From Acidisoma sp965199065 (lineage in GTDB: Bacteria > Pseudomonadota > Alphaproteobacteria > Acetobacterales > Acetobacteraceae), in contig NZ_CBDAQN010000003.1 in assembly GCF_965199065.1 (NCBI RefSeq), forward strand, positions 806,001 through 870,000: 64,000 bases of DNA, in the 5' to 3' direction. A model generated the notes under the pieces. That model was not told where the DNA came from. It ran no database searches and saw nothing but the letters and a program-made list of their open reading frames with translations. Positions 26,452 to 34,540 of this stretch are shown here, one piece after another. Each line of letters starts with the position of its first letter. Position 1 is the first letter of the stretch. A program made the translations under genes and the position numbers.

Positions 26452-27983
26452 GCAACCAGCGCCTCACCCAGACTATGATGCCGCAACGTCTCTTCGCTCA
26501 CACCCGCCGGGAAGCTCGCGACGGTGACGCCACCGTGCATGACAACGATGCGGTCGCAGAGACCGATCAACTCCGGCAGTTCGGAGGAGGCCACCAGAAC
26601 GCCGAGACCGCTCGCCGCCAGATCGCGCAGTTGCCGGTAGATCTCGGCTTTTGCGCCGACATCGACGCCGCGGGTCGGCTCGTCGAGCAGGAGGAGACGC
26701 GGACTGCCCAGCAACTCCTTCGCGAAGACGACCTTCTGCTGATTGCCACCGGAGAGGTTGATGACACGCGCGGACGGCAGGCGCGGTCTGACATCGAAGC
26801 GGTTGAGCGCGTCGCTCACCTCCGCCTGTTCGCGCGCGGCCGACACGAAACCCCAGGGCGTGATGCGGGCCAGCGTCGACATGACAATGTTGCGGGCAAC
26901 CGACTGGCCGAGCACGAGGCCCGTGCTGCGCCGGTCATCCGTGACATAGCCGATGCCGGCACGGCGGGCGGCGGCGATGGAGCCGAGCGCCGCAGCCTTC
27001 CCGTCCACAAGAACGCTGCCCTGCCAGCGGCCACGCACCTCGAACCCATAGAGCGCCGACAACAACTCGGTCCGGCCGGCGCCCATGAGGCCCGCGAGGC
27101 CGACCACCTCGCCCTCATGCACGGTGAGCGACACATCGCGCGGCGCCTGCCAGCCGGCGCGCTCCACCGCCGGCACGAAGCGGGCGTGGTCGAGCGCCAG
27201 GAGCGGACGGCCGATCTGCGCGGCCCGGGGCGGGAACAGATCCTGGAAACTCTTGCCGACGAGCATGCGCACGAGATCGGCCTGCGGCGCGTCCGGCCGC
27301 GCCTCGCCCACCACGAGGCCGTCCCGCATGACGGTGACGCGGTCGCCGATGAGCGGCACCTCCTCGAGGCGATGCGAGATGTAGATGATGCCGACACCAC
27401 GCGCCTTGAGCTGGCGAACGGTCTCGAAAAGATGCTCGGCCTCGGCGGCGGAGAGGGCAGCCGTCGGTTCGTCGAGGATCAGAATCCGCGCCTCCGCCGC
27501 CAGGGCTTTGGCGATTGCCACAAGCTGGCGCTCGCCCATCCGCAGTGATGACACAAGGAGCTTGGGGTCGAGCCGGACACCCGCGCGATGCAGAAGGTCA
27601 TGCGCCCGCCGCGCCATCTCGGTGCGGGACATGACGCCGAGCCGGGTGATCTCATGGCCGAGAAAGAGGTTCGCCGCGATGTCGAGGCCGGGCACGAGGT
27701 CGAGTTCCTGCGGGATCATGACGATGCCTGCCGCATGGGCATCGCGCGGGGTCAGGAACTTCACCGTCTCGCCGGCGAGGGTCATGCGTCCGTGATCGGG
27801 TTGCACAGCGCCGCTGATGATCCCCATCAACGTGCTCTTGCCCGCGCCATTCTCGCCGAGCAGCACGTGGCTCTCGCCGGCGTGGAGGGTGAAGTCCACA
27901 CCGCGTAGCGCTCGGACGCCGCCGTAGCGCTTCTCTATCGCCGAAAGTGCCAGCAGAGGCTGGGCCACGTTTCGCTTCCCCAT
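26448..27983 (-). CDS. Ribose-type ABC importer ATP-binding protein (RbsA-like, two domains)
   Basis: Tandem ATPase of 511 residues. Domain 1: Walker A GENGAGKST, signature-like LRMGERQLVAIAKAL, Walker B ILILDEPTAALS. Domain 2: degenerate Walker A GLMGAGRTELL, signature LSGGNQQKVVFAKEL, Walker B LLLLDEPTRGVDVG. This asymmetry is normal for RbsA-type importers. The open frame extends far upstream over hydA; I use the ATG at 27983 (MGKRNVAQ), while a GTG at 27968 has GGGAAG 6 bp ahead and could be the true start. Divergent from hydA with 147 bp between. Confidence 0.9.
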   Translation of the reverse strand: MGKRNVAQPLLALSAIEKRYGGVRALRGVDFTLHAGESHVLLGENGAGKSTLMGIISGAVQPDHGRMTLAGETVKFLTPRDAHAAGIVMIPQELDLVPGLDIAANLFLGHEITRLGVMSRTEMARRAHDLLHRAGVRLDPKLLVSSLRMGERQLVAIAKALAAEARILILDEPTAALSAAEAEHLFETVRQLKARGVGIIYISHRLEEVPLIGDRVTVMRDGLVVGEARPDAPQADLVRMLVGKSFQDLFPPRAAQIGRPLLALDHARFVPAVERAGWQAPRDVSLTVHEGEVVGLAGLMGAGRTELLSALYGFEVRGRWQGSVLVDGKAAALGSIAAARRAGIGYVTDDRRSTGLVLGQSVARNIVMSTLARITPWGFVSAAREQAEVSDALNRFDVRPRLPSARVINLSGGNQQKVVFAKELLGSPRLLLLDEPTRGVDVGAKAEIYRQLRDLAASGLGVLVASSELPELIGLCDRIVVMHGGVTVASFPAGVSEETLRHHSLGEALVA

Positions 27984-28130
27984 CGCCCAACTCGGCCGGC
28001 GGCTTCTGACGAGCCGCTTCTTGAGGCAGACGCTATGGTCATCCGGGCGACTGCGCAAGTGGCTCTCCTTCTTCCAAATCCTCGTGCGGCGGTCCACGAT
28101 GGGTCGCAGAGTTCCCTTCAGGAGAGCCCC

Positions 28131-29573
28131 ATGTCCCTTCTCATTCGCGGCGGCGAGGTCGTGACGGCCGACAGGCGCTACCGGGCCGATGTCCTGTGCG
28201 ACGGAGGCATGATCCAGGCGATCGGTCCGGATCTGGAGGCGCCGGCGGGTGCCGAGACGCTCGATGCCGGGGGCCTGCTGGTGATGCCGGGCGGCATCGA
28301 TCCGCATACGCATATGGAACTGCCCTTCATGGGCACGGTCGCGAGCGAGGACTTCTTCTCGGGCACCTCGGCGGGCGTCGCGGGCGGCACGACGATGATC
28401 ATCGACTTCGTGATCCCGGGGCCGGGCGCCTCGCTGCTCGACAGCTTTCACACCTGGCGCGGCTGGGCCGAAAAAGCCGCCGCCGATTACAGCTTCCACG
28501 TTGCCGTGACCCATTGGTCCGAGCAGGTGCATGCGGAGATGGGCACTCTTGCCCGCGAGCACGGGGTGAACAGCTTCAAGCACTTCATGGCGTACAAGGG
28601 CGCCATCATGGTGGATGACGACATCCTGCTGCGGAGTTTCAGCCGCGCGCTGGAACTGGGCGCGATCCCCACCGTCCATGCCGAGAACGGCGAGGCCGTC
28701 GCCTTCATGCAGAAGGCGTTGCTCGCGCAAGGCATCACCGGCCCCGAGGGCCATGCGCTGTCACGCCCGCCAGCGGTGGAGGGCGAGGCCGCGCAACGCG
28801 CCATCGCCATCGCCGGGCTGCTCGGCGCGCCGGTCTACATCGTGCATGTCTCGACCGCGGAGGCGGCGGCGGCGATCGCCCGCGCCCGTGCCGAGGGTCA
28901 GCGCGTCTACGGCGAGGTGCTGGCGCAACAGTTGGTCATCGACGAGAGCGTGTATCAGAACACGGACTTCGCGACCGCCGCCGCCTATGTGATGAGCCCG
29001 CCCTTCCGGCCGAAGCACCATCAGAAGGCGCTGTGGGCCGGTCTGGTGTCCGGTCAATTGCAGACGACGGCGACCGACCATTGCGCCTTCTGTGCACCGC
29101 AAAAGGCCGGCGGGCGCGACAACTTCACCCTCATTCCCAACGGCACGGCCGGGATCGAGGACCGCATGAGCGTGCTCTGGCACCATGGGGTCCGCACCGG
29201 GCGGCTCACGCCATCCGAGTTCGTGGCCATCACCTCCACGAACACGGCGAAGATCTTCAACATCCACCCGCGCAAGGGCGCCATCGAGGTTGGCGCGGAT
29301 GCGGATCTCGTGTTGTGGGACCCCGACAGCAGCCGCACCATCTCGGTTAAGACGCACCACCAGAAGATCGATTTCAACGTCTACGAGGGGATGGAGGTCG
29401 CCGGCCTCGCCGCAACGACGATCAGCCAGGGCCGCATCGTCTGGCATAGGGGCGATCTGCGGACAGTGCGGGGCGCCGGGCGCTATATCGACCGGCCGTG
29501 TTTCCCACCCGCCATCGAGGCGCTCGGCCTGCTCAATGCCGCCGCAAAGCCGGTGGGCGTGCAGCGCGCTTGA
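28131..29573 (+). CDS. hydA: Dihydropyrimidinase (D-hydantoinase)
   Basis: Ring-opening amidohydrolase of 480 residues converting 5,6-dihydrouracil/thymine to N-carbamoyl-beta-amino acid. The binuclear metal site is visible: HTHME near residue 58, the lysine to be carboxylated in FKHFMAYKG, histidines in VYIVHVSTAEAA, and TDHCAF with the catalytic aspartate later. The ATG at 28131 has AGGAG 7 bp upstream; the longer frame to 28035 lacks this. It provides the middle step of the pathway whose other enzymes (PreT, PreA, carbamoylase) are encoded 5-10 kb away on the other strand. Confidence 0.95.
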   Translation: MSLLIRGGEVVTADRRYRADVLCDGGMIQAIGPDLEAPAGAETLDAGGLLVMPGGIDPHTHMELPFMGTVASEDFFSGTSAGVAGGTTMIIDFVIPGPGASLLDSFHTWRGWAEKAAADYSFHVAVTHWSEQVHAEMGTLAREHGVNSFKHFMAYKGAIMVDDDILLRSFSRALELGAIPTVHAENGEAVAFMQKALLAQGITGPEGHALSRPPAVEGEAAQRAIAIAGLLGAPVYIVHVSTAEAAAAIARARAEGQRVYGEVLAQQLVIDESVYQNTDFATAAAYVMSPPFRPKHHQKALWAGLVSGQLQTTATDHCAFCAPQKAGGRDNFTLIPNGTAGIEDRMSVLWHHGVRTGRLTPSEFVAITSTNTAKIFNIHPRKGAIEVGADADLVLWDPDSSRTISVKTHHQKIDFNVYEGMEVAGLAATTISQGRIVWHRGDLRTVRGAGRYIDRPCFPPAIEALGLLNAAAKPVGVQRA

Positions 29574-29637
29574 CGAGCCTCGGCCGCCTGCTGAAGCTGC
29601 CGTTTCAGAAACGTCGCCAAGAGCGGGAGAGACAGGG

Positions 29638-31431
29638 ATGAGCGAACCACGGGCACAGGTGGAAACCTGGGTGGCCGCCTTGGGCCAGGCGTTCGAGGCG
29701 CGGGATAGCGCAGCGGTTGCCGGGCTGTTCACCGAAAATGGCTACTGGCGCGACCTGCTGACCTTCACCTGGAACATCACCACGAGCGAAGGCCGTCCCG
29801 CGATCCAGGCCATGCTCGACGCGCGTCTGGCCGACACCGCGCCGAGCCACCTCACCGTCATCGACGAGGCGACCGAGGCCAATGGCGTCGTCACCGGCTG
29901 GTTCCGGTTCGAAACGGCGCAGGCGCGCGGCGTCGCCCATGTCCGGCTGCGCGACGGCCGCGCCTGGACGCTGCTGACCTCGATGGAGGAGTTGCGCGGC
30001 CACGAGGAAAAGAAAGGCCGCCACCGCGCCTTCGGGGCCGAGCACGGTGTCCATCAGGGCCGCAGCACATGGCTGGAACGCCGGCTTGAGGAGGAGGAGA
30101 CGCTCGGCTTCAGCCGCCAGCCCTACACCGTGATCGTCGGCGGCGGTCAGGGTGGATTGGCGCTCGGCGCGCGGCTGCGGCGGCTCGGCGTGCCAACGAT
30201 CATCGTCGAGAAGAACCCGCGCGCCGGCGATAGCTGGCGTAACCGCTACAAGTCGTTGTGCCTGCATGATCCGGTCTGGTACGACCACATGCCCTACCTG
30301 CCGTTTCCCGATGACTGGCCGGTCTACTCGCCGAAGGACAAGATCGGCGACTGGCTCGAGATGTATGCGAAGGTCATGGAGCTGAACGTTTGGACGGGCA
30401 GCGAAGTGACCGGCGCGCGCTACGACGAGGATGAAGGCCGCTGGGAGGTCGTCGTCGACCGCGCCGGCCAGAGCATCACGCTGCATCCGACGCAGCTTGT
30501 GCTGGCGACAGGCATGTCCGGCATTCCCAATGTAATCGACGTTCCCGGCGCGTCTCATTTCCGGGGCACGCTGCATCACTCGAGCCAGCATCGCGGCGGC
30601 GAGGGCTATCGCGGCAAGAATTGTGTCGTCATCGGCTCCAACAACTCGGCGCACGATATCTGCGCGGATCTGTGGGAGCATGGCGCGGCGTCGGTCACGA
30701 TGGTGCAGCGCTCCTCGACGCATGTGTCGCCGTCCGAGTCGCTGTTCAAGTTCGGCACGAGCCAGCTTTACTCGGAGGACGCGCTGGAGCGTGGCATCAC
30801 GACGTGGAGGGCCGATCTGATCAACGCGTCGGTGCCTTACGCCATCATGCACGAATTCCAGAAGCCGACGACGGATGCGATCCGGGAGCACGATGCCGAT
30901 CTCTACGCGCGGCTCGAGAAAGCCGGTTTCATGCTCGATTACGGCGATGACGAGTCCGGGCTGTTCATGAAATACGTCCGCCGTGGCTCGGGCTACTACA
31001 TCGATGTCGGCGCATCGGAACTCGTGGCGGATGGCCGCATCAAGCTGAAAAGCGGCGTGGCGGTCGACCATCTGACGGAGAACTCGGTGGTGTTCAGCGA
31101 TGGCAGCGAGTTGCCGGCGGATCTGGTCGTGTCGGCTACCGGGTATGGCTCGATGAACGGCTGGGCGGCGAAGCTGATCAACCAGGAAACCGCGGATCGC
31201 GTTGGAAAATGCTGGGGCCTCGGCTCGAACACCACGAAGGACCCGGGCCCGTGGGAGGGCGAGTTGCGCAATATGTGGAAGCCGACGCAACAGCCGGGGC
31301 TGTGGTTCCAGGGCGGCAACCTGCATCAGTCGCGGCACTACTCGCAGTATCTGGCATTGCAGTTGAAGGCGCGGATGGAGGGGCTGCCGACGCCGGTCTA
31401 TGCGCTGGCGCCGTCTCATCACCGGGAGTGA
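29638..31431 (+). CDS. NTF2-domain flavin-containing monooxygenase
   Basis: FAD/NADPH monooxygenase-like protein of 597 residues. Residues 1-135 form an NTF2/SnoaL-like domain (ALGQAFEARDSAAVAGLFTENGYWRD). The FMO part follows: FAD motif VIVGGGQGGLALGARL near 165, FMO-type FRGTLHHSS, NADP motif VVIGSNNSAHDICADL near 330, and the late SATGYGSMN. The ATG at 29638 has GGGAGAGACAGGG upstream. It starts 64 bp after hydA, suggesting co-transcription; a role in oxidising a nitrogen heterocycle is possible but unproven. N- or S-oxygenation or Baeyer-Villiger chemistry are all open. Confidence 0.85.
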   Translation: MSEPRAQVETWVAALGQAFEARDSAAVAGLFTENGYWRDLLTFTWNITTSEGRPAIQAMLDARLADTAPSHLTVIDEATEANGVVTGWFRFETAQARGVAHVRLRDGRAWTLLTSMEELRGHEEKKGRHRAFGAEHGVHQGRSTWLERRLEEEETLGFSRQPYTVIVGGGQGGLALGARLRRLGVPTIIVEKNPRAGDSWRNRYKSLCLHDPVWYDHMPYLPFPDDWPVYSPKDKIGDWLEMYAKVMELNVWTGSEVTGARYDEDEGRWEVVVDRAGQSITLHPTQLVLATGMSGIPNVIDVPGASHFRGTLHHSSQHRGGEGYRGKNCVVIGSNNSAHDICADLWEHGAASVTMVQRSSTHVSPSESLFKFGTSQLYSEDALERGITTWRADLINASVPYAIMHEFQKPTTDAIREHDADLYARLEKAGFMLDYGDDESGLFMKYVRRGSGYYIDVGASELVADGRIKLKSGVAVDHLTENSVVFSDGSELPADLVVSATGYGSMNGWAAKLINQETADRVGKCWGLGSNTTKDPGPWEGELRNMWKPTQQPGLWFQGGNLHQSRHYSQYLALQLKARMEGLPTPVYALAPSHHRE

Positions 31432-31445
31432 GCTGACAGGGGGGA

Positions 31446-31733
31446 TCAGTCGTCGCGCTGGGCGGCAAGACGATAGACTGCATCGCGGTCCCGGCGCCCG
31501 ACCGCGATGACCAGAACGATGACCTCCCTATCCCGCACCTCGTAGACCAGGCGATAGCCGATCTGGCGCAGTTTTATCTTGTAGCGATCCGGATGGCCCA
31601 CGAGCTTGGCTGACGGCACGCGCGGCTGTTCGAGGCGGTCGCGGAGCTTCTTCTTGAAATGGTCCTTGGTCTGGCCGTCGAGCTTGCGCCACTCCTTCAG
31701 AGCCGGTTCGAGAAACGCCAGCTCATAGGTCAT
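31446..31733 (-). CDS. RelE-family toxin
   Basis: Type II toxin of 95 residues, expected to cleave mRNA on the ribosome. Family features: LEPALKEWRKLDGQTKDHFKKKL in helices 1-2, then YKIKLRQIGYRLVYEVRDREVIVLVIAVGRRDRDAVY, the RelE core with basic residues and a C-terminal tyrosine. It overlaps the antitoxin gene by 11 bp, antitoxin first, as usual. The pair lies at the convergent end of the monooxygenase gene. Confidence 0.9.
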   Translation of the reverse strand: MTYELAFLEPALKEWRKLDGQTKDHFKKKLRDRLEQPRVPSAKLVGHPDRYKIKLRQIGYRLVYEVRDREVIVLVIAVGRRDRDAVYRLAAQRDD

Positions 31734-31971
31734 CGATCGAGAGTTTCACGGCCTTTTCCGCGCTGCGGGCATCCGCGATCGCGTTCAACTCGATGTCGTC
31801 GAGCCGGTCCATCATGGCTTCGAACGCCTTGGCGGGAACGCAGTAAAAGGCCGGCTCGTTCCGGTTGAGGATGGCAACGGGAAATCCATCCCCGGCGGCG
31901 ACGGTGCCCATCGGATCTCGCTTCAGATCGGAGACACTGGCGGTCGTCTCCGATAGAACGGTATTTACCAT
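31723..31971 (-). CDS. RelB/Phd-type antitoxin
   Basis: Antitoxin of 82 residues partnering RelE. The N-terminal half (TASVSDLKRDPMGTVAAGDGFPVAIL, then NRNEPAFYCVPAKAFE) is the DNA-binding YefM/Phd-like fold; the C-terminal half is an acidic helix (IELNAIADARSAEKAV) for toxin binding. It should autoregulate the operon through the repeats at 31983-32012. Confidence 0.88.
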   Translation of the reverse strand: MVNTVLSETTASVSDLKRDPMGTVAAGDGFPVAILNRNEPAFYCVPAKAFEAMMDRLDDIELNAIADARSAEKAVKLSIDDL

Positions 31972-31982
31972 GGCACCTATCC

Positions 31983-32012
31983 AGTACTAAAGACGGTACT
32001 CTATATAGCACT
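31983..32012. promoter_or_regulatory. Probable operator of the relE-type module
   Basis: Immediately upstream of the antitoxin ATG are three hexamers AGTACT, GGTACT and AGCACT with starts exactly 12 bp apart; the first two also form an AGTAC/GTACT inverted repeat. The AT-rich CTATATA between hexamers two and three could hold a promoter element. Placement and spacing suit an autoregulatory antitoxin site. Confidence 0.45.
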
Positions 32013-32095
32013 AATGCGAGCGCTTCGCGAGTGATTCCGCTCGGCCGGCGCGAGACCATGACAGTATCAGGCTGATGGACAGAAGAGAGGGCCCC

Positions 32096-32485
32096 ATGCT
32101 CCAGCACATCGCCTCCGTCACGCTGCTCGTGGACGACTACGACACGGCGATTGGCTATTTTGCGGAGACGCTGGGGTTCTTGCTGACGACGGACGAGCCG
32201 CGGGCCAATGGGGACCGGTGGGTTGTCGTGACGCCGTCCGGAGGGGGCGCTGCGATCCGGCTGTCGAAGGCGCGGGAGCAAAGGCAGAGGGACGCAATCG
32301 GCTCACAAGCCGGCGGTCGTGTCCTCATCGTGCTGATGACTGACGACCTGGAGCGGGATTATGCCGCCTATCAGGCGCGGGGCGTGACGTTTCTCGAGGA
32401 GCCACGCCACGAGGCCTACGGGAGCGTGGCCGTCTTCGCGGACCGGTGGGGCAACCGTTGGGACCTCATCCAGCCGTCACGTTAG
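32096..32485 (+). CDS. VOC-superfamily (glyoxalase/bleomycin-resistance-like) protein
   Basis: Small metalloprotein-fold protein of 129 residues. It begins MLQHIASVTLLVDDYDTAIGYFAETLGF, the classic VOC first module with the metal histidine in QHI, and ends VAVFADRWGNRWDLIQ, the second module with GNRWDL. GAGAGG lies shortly before the ATG at 32096; an ATG at 32075 is also in frame. Reaction unknown; family members isomerise, dioxygenate or bind small ligands. Its TAG stop overlaps the stop of convergent sufA by two bases. Confidence 0.85.
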   Translation: MLQHIASVTLLVDDYDTAIGYFAETLGFLLTTDEPRANGDRWVVVTPSGGGAAIRLSKAREQRQRDAIGSQAGGRVLIVLMTDDLERDYAAYQARGVTFLEEPRHEAYGSVAVFADRWGNRWDLIQPSR

Positions 32486-32865
32486 ACGTGGAAGCTTTCG
32501 CCGCAGCCGCAACGGCCCTTCTCGTTCGGATTGGTGAAGGTGAAGCCCGAGGTGAGCTTGTCCACCACGTAGTCCATCTCCGTGCCGATGAGGAAAAGGC
32601 TGGCCTTGCGGTCGACCAGCACGGTCTGCCCCTTGTCGGTGACCACCTCGTCGGTGGGACCCGCGGCCTCGACCCAGCTCATGTCGTACGCCATGCCCGA
32701 ACAGCCCTTGGTGTTGACGCTGATCCGCAGCAGCATCCCGGCCTGAGCCCCGGAATACATCTTCGCCAGACGCGCGGCGGCCGCTTCCGTCAGGCGCATC
32801 AGCGGCGGCAAGGCGCGGCGGGCAGGTTTCGCTGGAGCCGTTGTCGTTTCAGTTGAAGCACTCAT
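32482..32865 (-). CDS. sufA: A-type Fe-S carrier SufA
   Basis: Fe-S cluster carrier of 127 residues handing clusters from SufBCD to apo-proteins. The three ligand cysteines are seen as KGCSGMAYD and the C-terminal GRCGCGESF. The ATG at 32865 has GGAGG 5 bp upstream; the longer open frame is discarded. Residues 1-20 are a low-complexity Ala/Pro/Thr leader. It is the last gene of the suf operon, 11 bp after sufT. Confidence 0.92.
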   Translation of the reverse strand: MSASTETTTAPAKPARRALPPLMRLTEAAAARLAKMYSGAQAGMLLRISVNTKGCSGMAYDMSWVEAAGPTDEVVTDKGQTVLVDRKASLFLIGTEMDYVVDKLTSGFTFTNPNEKGRCGCGESFHV

Positions 32866-32876
32866 ATCGGCCTCCA

Positions 32877-33275
32877 TCAGAACATGTTCATGGCCAAGCG
32901 GGCCTCGTCGCTCATCCGGGTCATGTCCCATGGCGGATCCCACACGGTCTCCACCTCGCAGGCGGTGACGCCCGGCAAGGCCATGATCGCCTCGCGCACC
33001 ATCACCGGCAACTCCTGCGCCGACGGACACCCGGGCGCGGTCAAGGTCATCTCGACCTTGATCTTGCCGTCATCGGAGATGTCGACCGCGTAGATCAGGC
33101 CAAGCTCGTAGATGTTGACCGGGATCTCGGGGTCATAGACCGTTGCGATCGCACCGATGACCTCGTCCTCGTCGACACCCTTGGGCGCAGGCGGCACTTC
33201 GCCCTCCGGCGTCCAGGCGTGATGCACGGCCTGATCCTCGGCAGCACTCTCAAGCTTCGGTGTCTGATCCATCAT
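32877..33275 (-). CDS. sufT: SufT, MIP18-family (DUF59) Fe-S assembly factor
   Basis: Fe-S maturation factor of about 132 residues. The DUF59 core is VIGAIATVYDPEIPVNIYELGLIY with DPE motif, then the cysteine loop TLTAPGCPSAQELP and VWDPPWDMTRMSDEA. A strong GGAGGAGG precedes ATGATG at 33275-33270, favouring this start over the ATG at 33296 that overlaps the sufS stop. Known family role: helping mature Fe-S enzymes under high demand. Confidence 0.9.
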   Translation of the reverse strand: MMDQTPKLESAAEDQAVHHAWTPEGEVPPAPKGVDEDEVIGAIATVYDPEIPVNIYELGLIYAVDISDDGKIKVEMTLTAPGCPSAQELPVMVREAIMALPGVTACEVETVWDPPWDMTRMSDEARLAMNMF

Positions 33276-33295
33276 CCCCTCCTCCTCCATGTCCA

Positions 33296-34540
33296 TCAGG
33301 CGAAGAACGCCCGGACACGGCCGAGACTTTCAGCCAGAAAGTCGATCTCGTCAGTGGTCGTGTAAAGCCCGAAGCTCGCCCGGGCGGTGCTGTCCAAACC
33401 GAAGCGATGCATCAACGGCTCCGCGCAGTGATGACCGGCCCGGACGGCAATTCCCGAACGATCGAGCAAGGTTGCCACGTCATGCGAATGCGCACCTTCC
33501 AGGGTGAAGGATATGACCCCTCCCCGGTCCTGCGCGCGGCCCAGAACCGTCAGGCCTTCGACTGTCGCCAGCTTAGCCAGCGCATGCTCGGTCAACGCCG
33601 CCTCGTGAGCCGCGATCGACTGGTAGCCGATGGCCTCCACATAGCCGATCGCCGCGTTGAGGCCGATGCCTTCGAGAATGGCGGGCGTTCCAGCCTCGAA
33701 CTTGTGCGGCACCCGCGCCCAGGTGGAGCGCTCAAACGTCACGGAAGAGATCATGTCGCCGCCGCCCATGAAGGGCGGCATCGCCTCCAGCAGTTCCGGC
33801 TTGCCGTAGAGCACACCGATGCCCGTCGGCCCGTAAAGCTTGTGGCCGGTCCAGGCATAGAAATCGACATCCAGCGCCTGCACGTCGATCTTGCGATGCA
33901 CGATGGCCTGGGAGCCGTCTAGCAGCACCTTCGCTCCATGCTCATGAGCGAGCGCGACGATCCGCTCCGCCGGCGTGTAGGTGCCAAGAACGTTCGACAT
34001 ATGAGTGATCGCAACCAGCCCCACACGGCCGTCAGACAGCAGGCCCGCAAGGCTCTCCATGTCGAGTTCGCCGCTGTCGGTGACGCGCGCAACGCGAAGT
34101 TCGATGCCGTGATCGTCCCGCAGAAGCTGCCACGGAATGATGTTGGAGTGATGCTCCATCTCCGAGATCACCACCGCCTGACCGGGCTTCATCACGCCGC
34201 GCCCATAGCTGTGCGCGACGAGGTTCATCGCCTCTGTGCTGTTGCGGGTGAAGATGATCTCGTCGCGCGAACCGGCGTTCATGAGGCGCGCCACGGAGTC
34301 GCGCGTCGCTTCGAAAGCCTCGGTGGTGCGCTCGCTCATCCAATGCGCGCCGCGATGGATGTTGGCGTATTGCGTCTCCATCGCGCCCACCATGGCGTCG
34401 ATCACCACGCGCGGTTTCATGGCCGAGGCGGCGCTATCGAGAAACACCAGAGGCTTGCCGCGCACCGTCTGCGACAGGATCGGAAAATCGGAGCGCAGGC
34501 TCGCGATGTCGCGCGGCACCGGACGGGCGATCACATTCAT
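33296..34540 (-). CDS. sufS: Cysteine desulfurase SufS
   Basis: PLP enzyme of 414 residues supplying persulfide sulfur from cysteine. The PLP lysine lies in AWTGHKLYGPTG, and the catalytic cysteine in RAGHHCAEPLMHRFG; the N-terminal VFLDSAASAMKP pattern is typical of group II desulfurases. The ATG at 34540 overlaps the sufD stop as ATGA and has GGAGG about 10 bp upstream. No SufE or SufU gene is seen in the operon, so the sulfur-transfer partner must be elsewhere. Confidence 0.95.
   Translation of the reverse strand: MNVIARPVPRDIASLRSDFPILSQTVRGKPLVFLDSAASAMKPRVVIDAMVGAMETQYANIHRGAHWMSERTTEAFEATRDSVARLMNAGSRDEIIFTRNSTEAMNLVAHSYGRGVMKPGQAVVISEMEHHSNIIPWQLLRDDHGIELRVARVTDSGELDMESLAGLLSDGRVGLVAITHMSNVLGTYTPAERIVALAHEHGAKVLLDGSQAIVHRKIDVQALDVDFYAWTGHKLYGPTGIGVLYGKPELLEAMPPFMGGGDMISSVTFERSTWARVPHKFEAGTPAILEGIGLNAAIGYVEAIGYQSIAAHEAALTEHALAKLATVEGLTVLGRAQDRGGVISFTLEGAHSHDVATLLDRSGIAVRAGHHCAEPLMHRFGLDSTARASFGLYTTTDEIDFLAESLGRVRAFFA

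Noticed and set aside
25452..27548. 698-residue plus-strand frame over the ribose-type importer
   Set aside because: Antisense to clear permease and ATPase coding frames; no recognisable motif.
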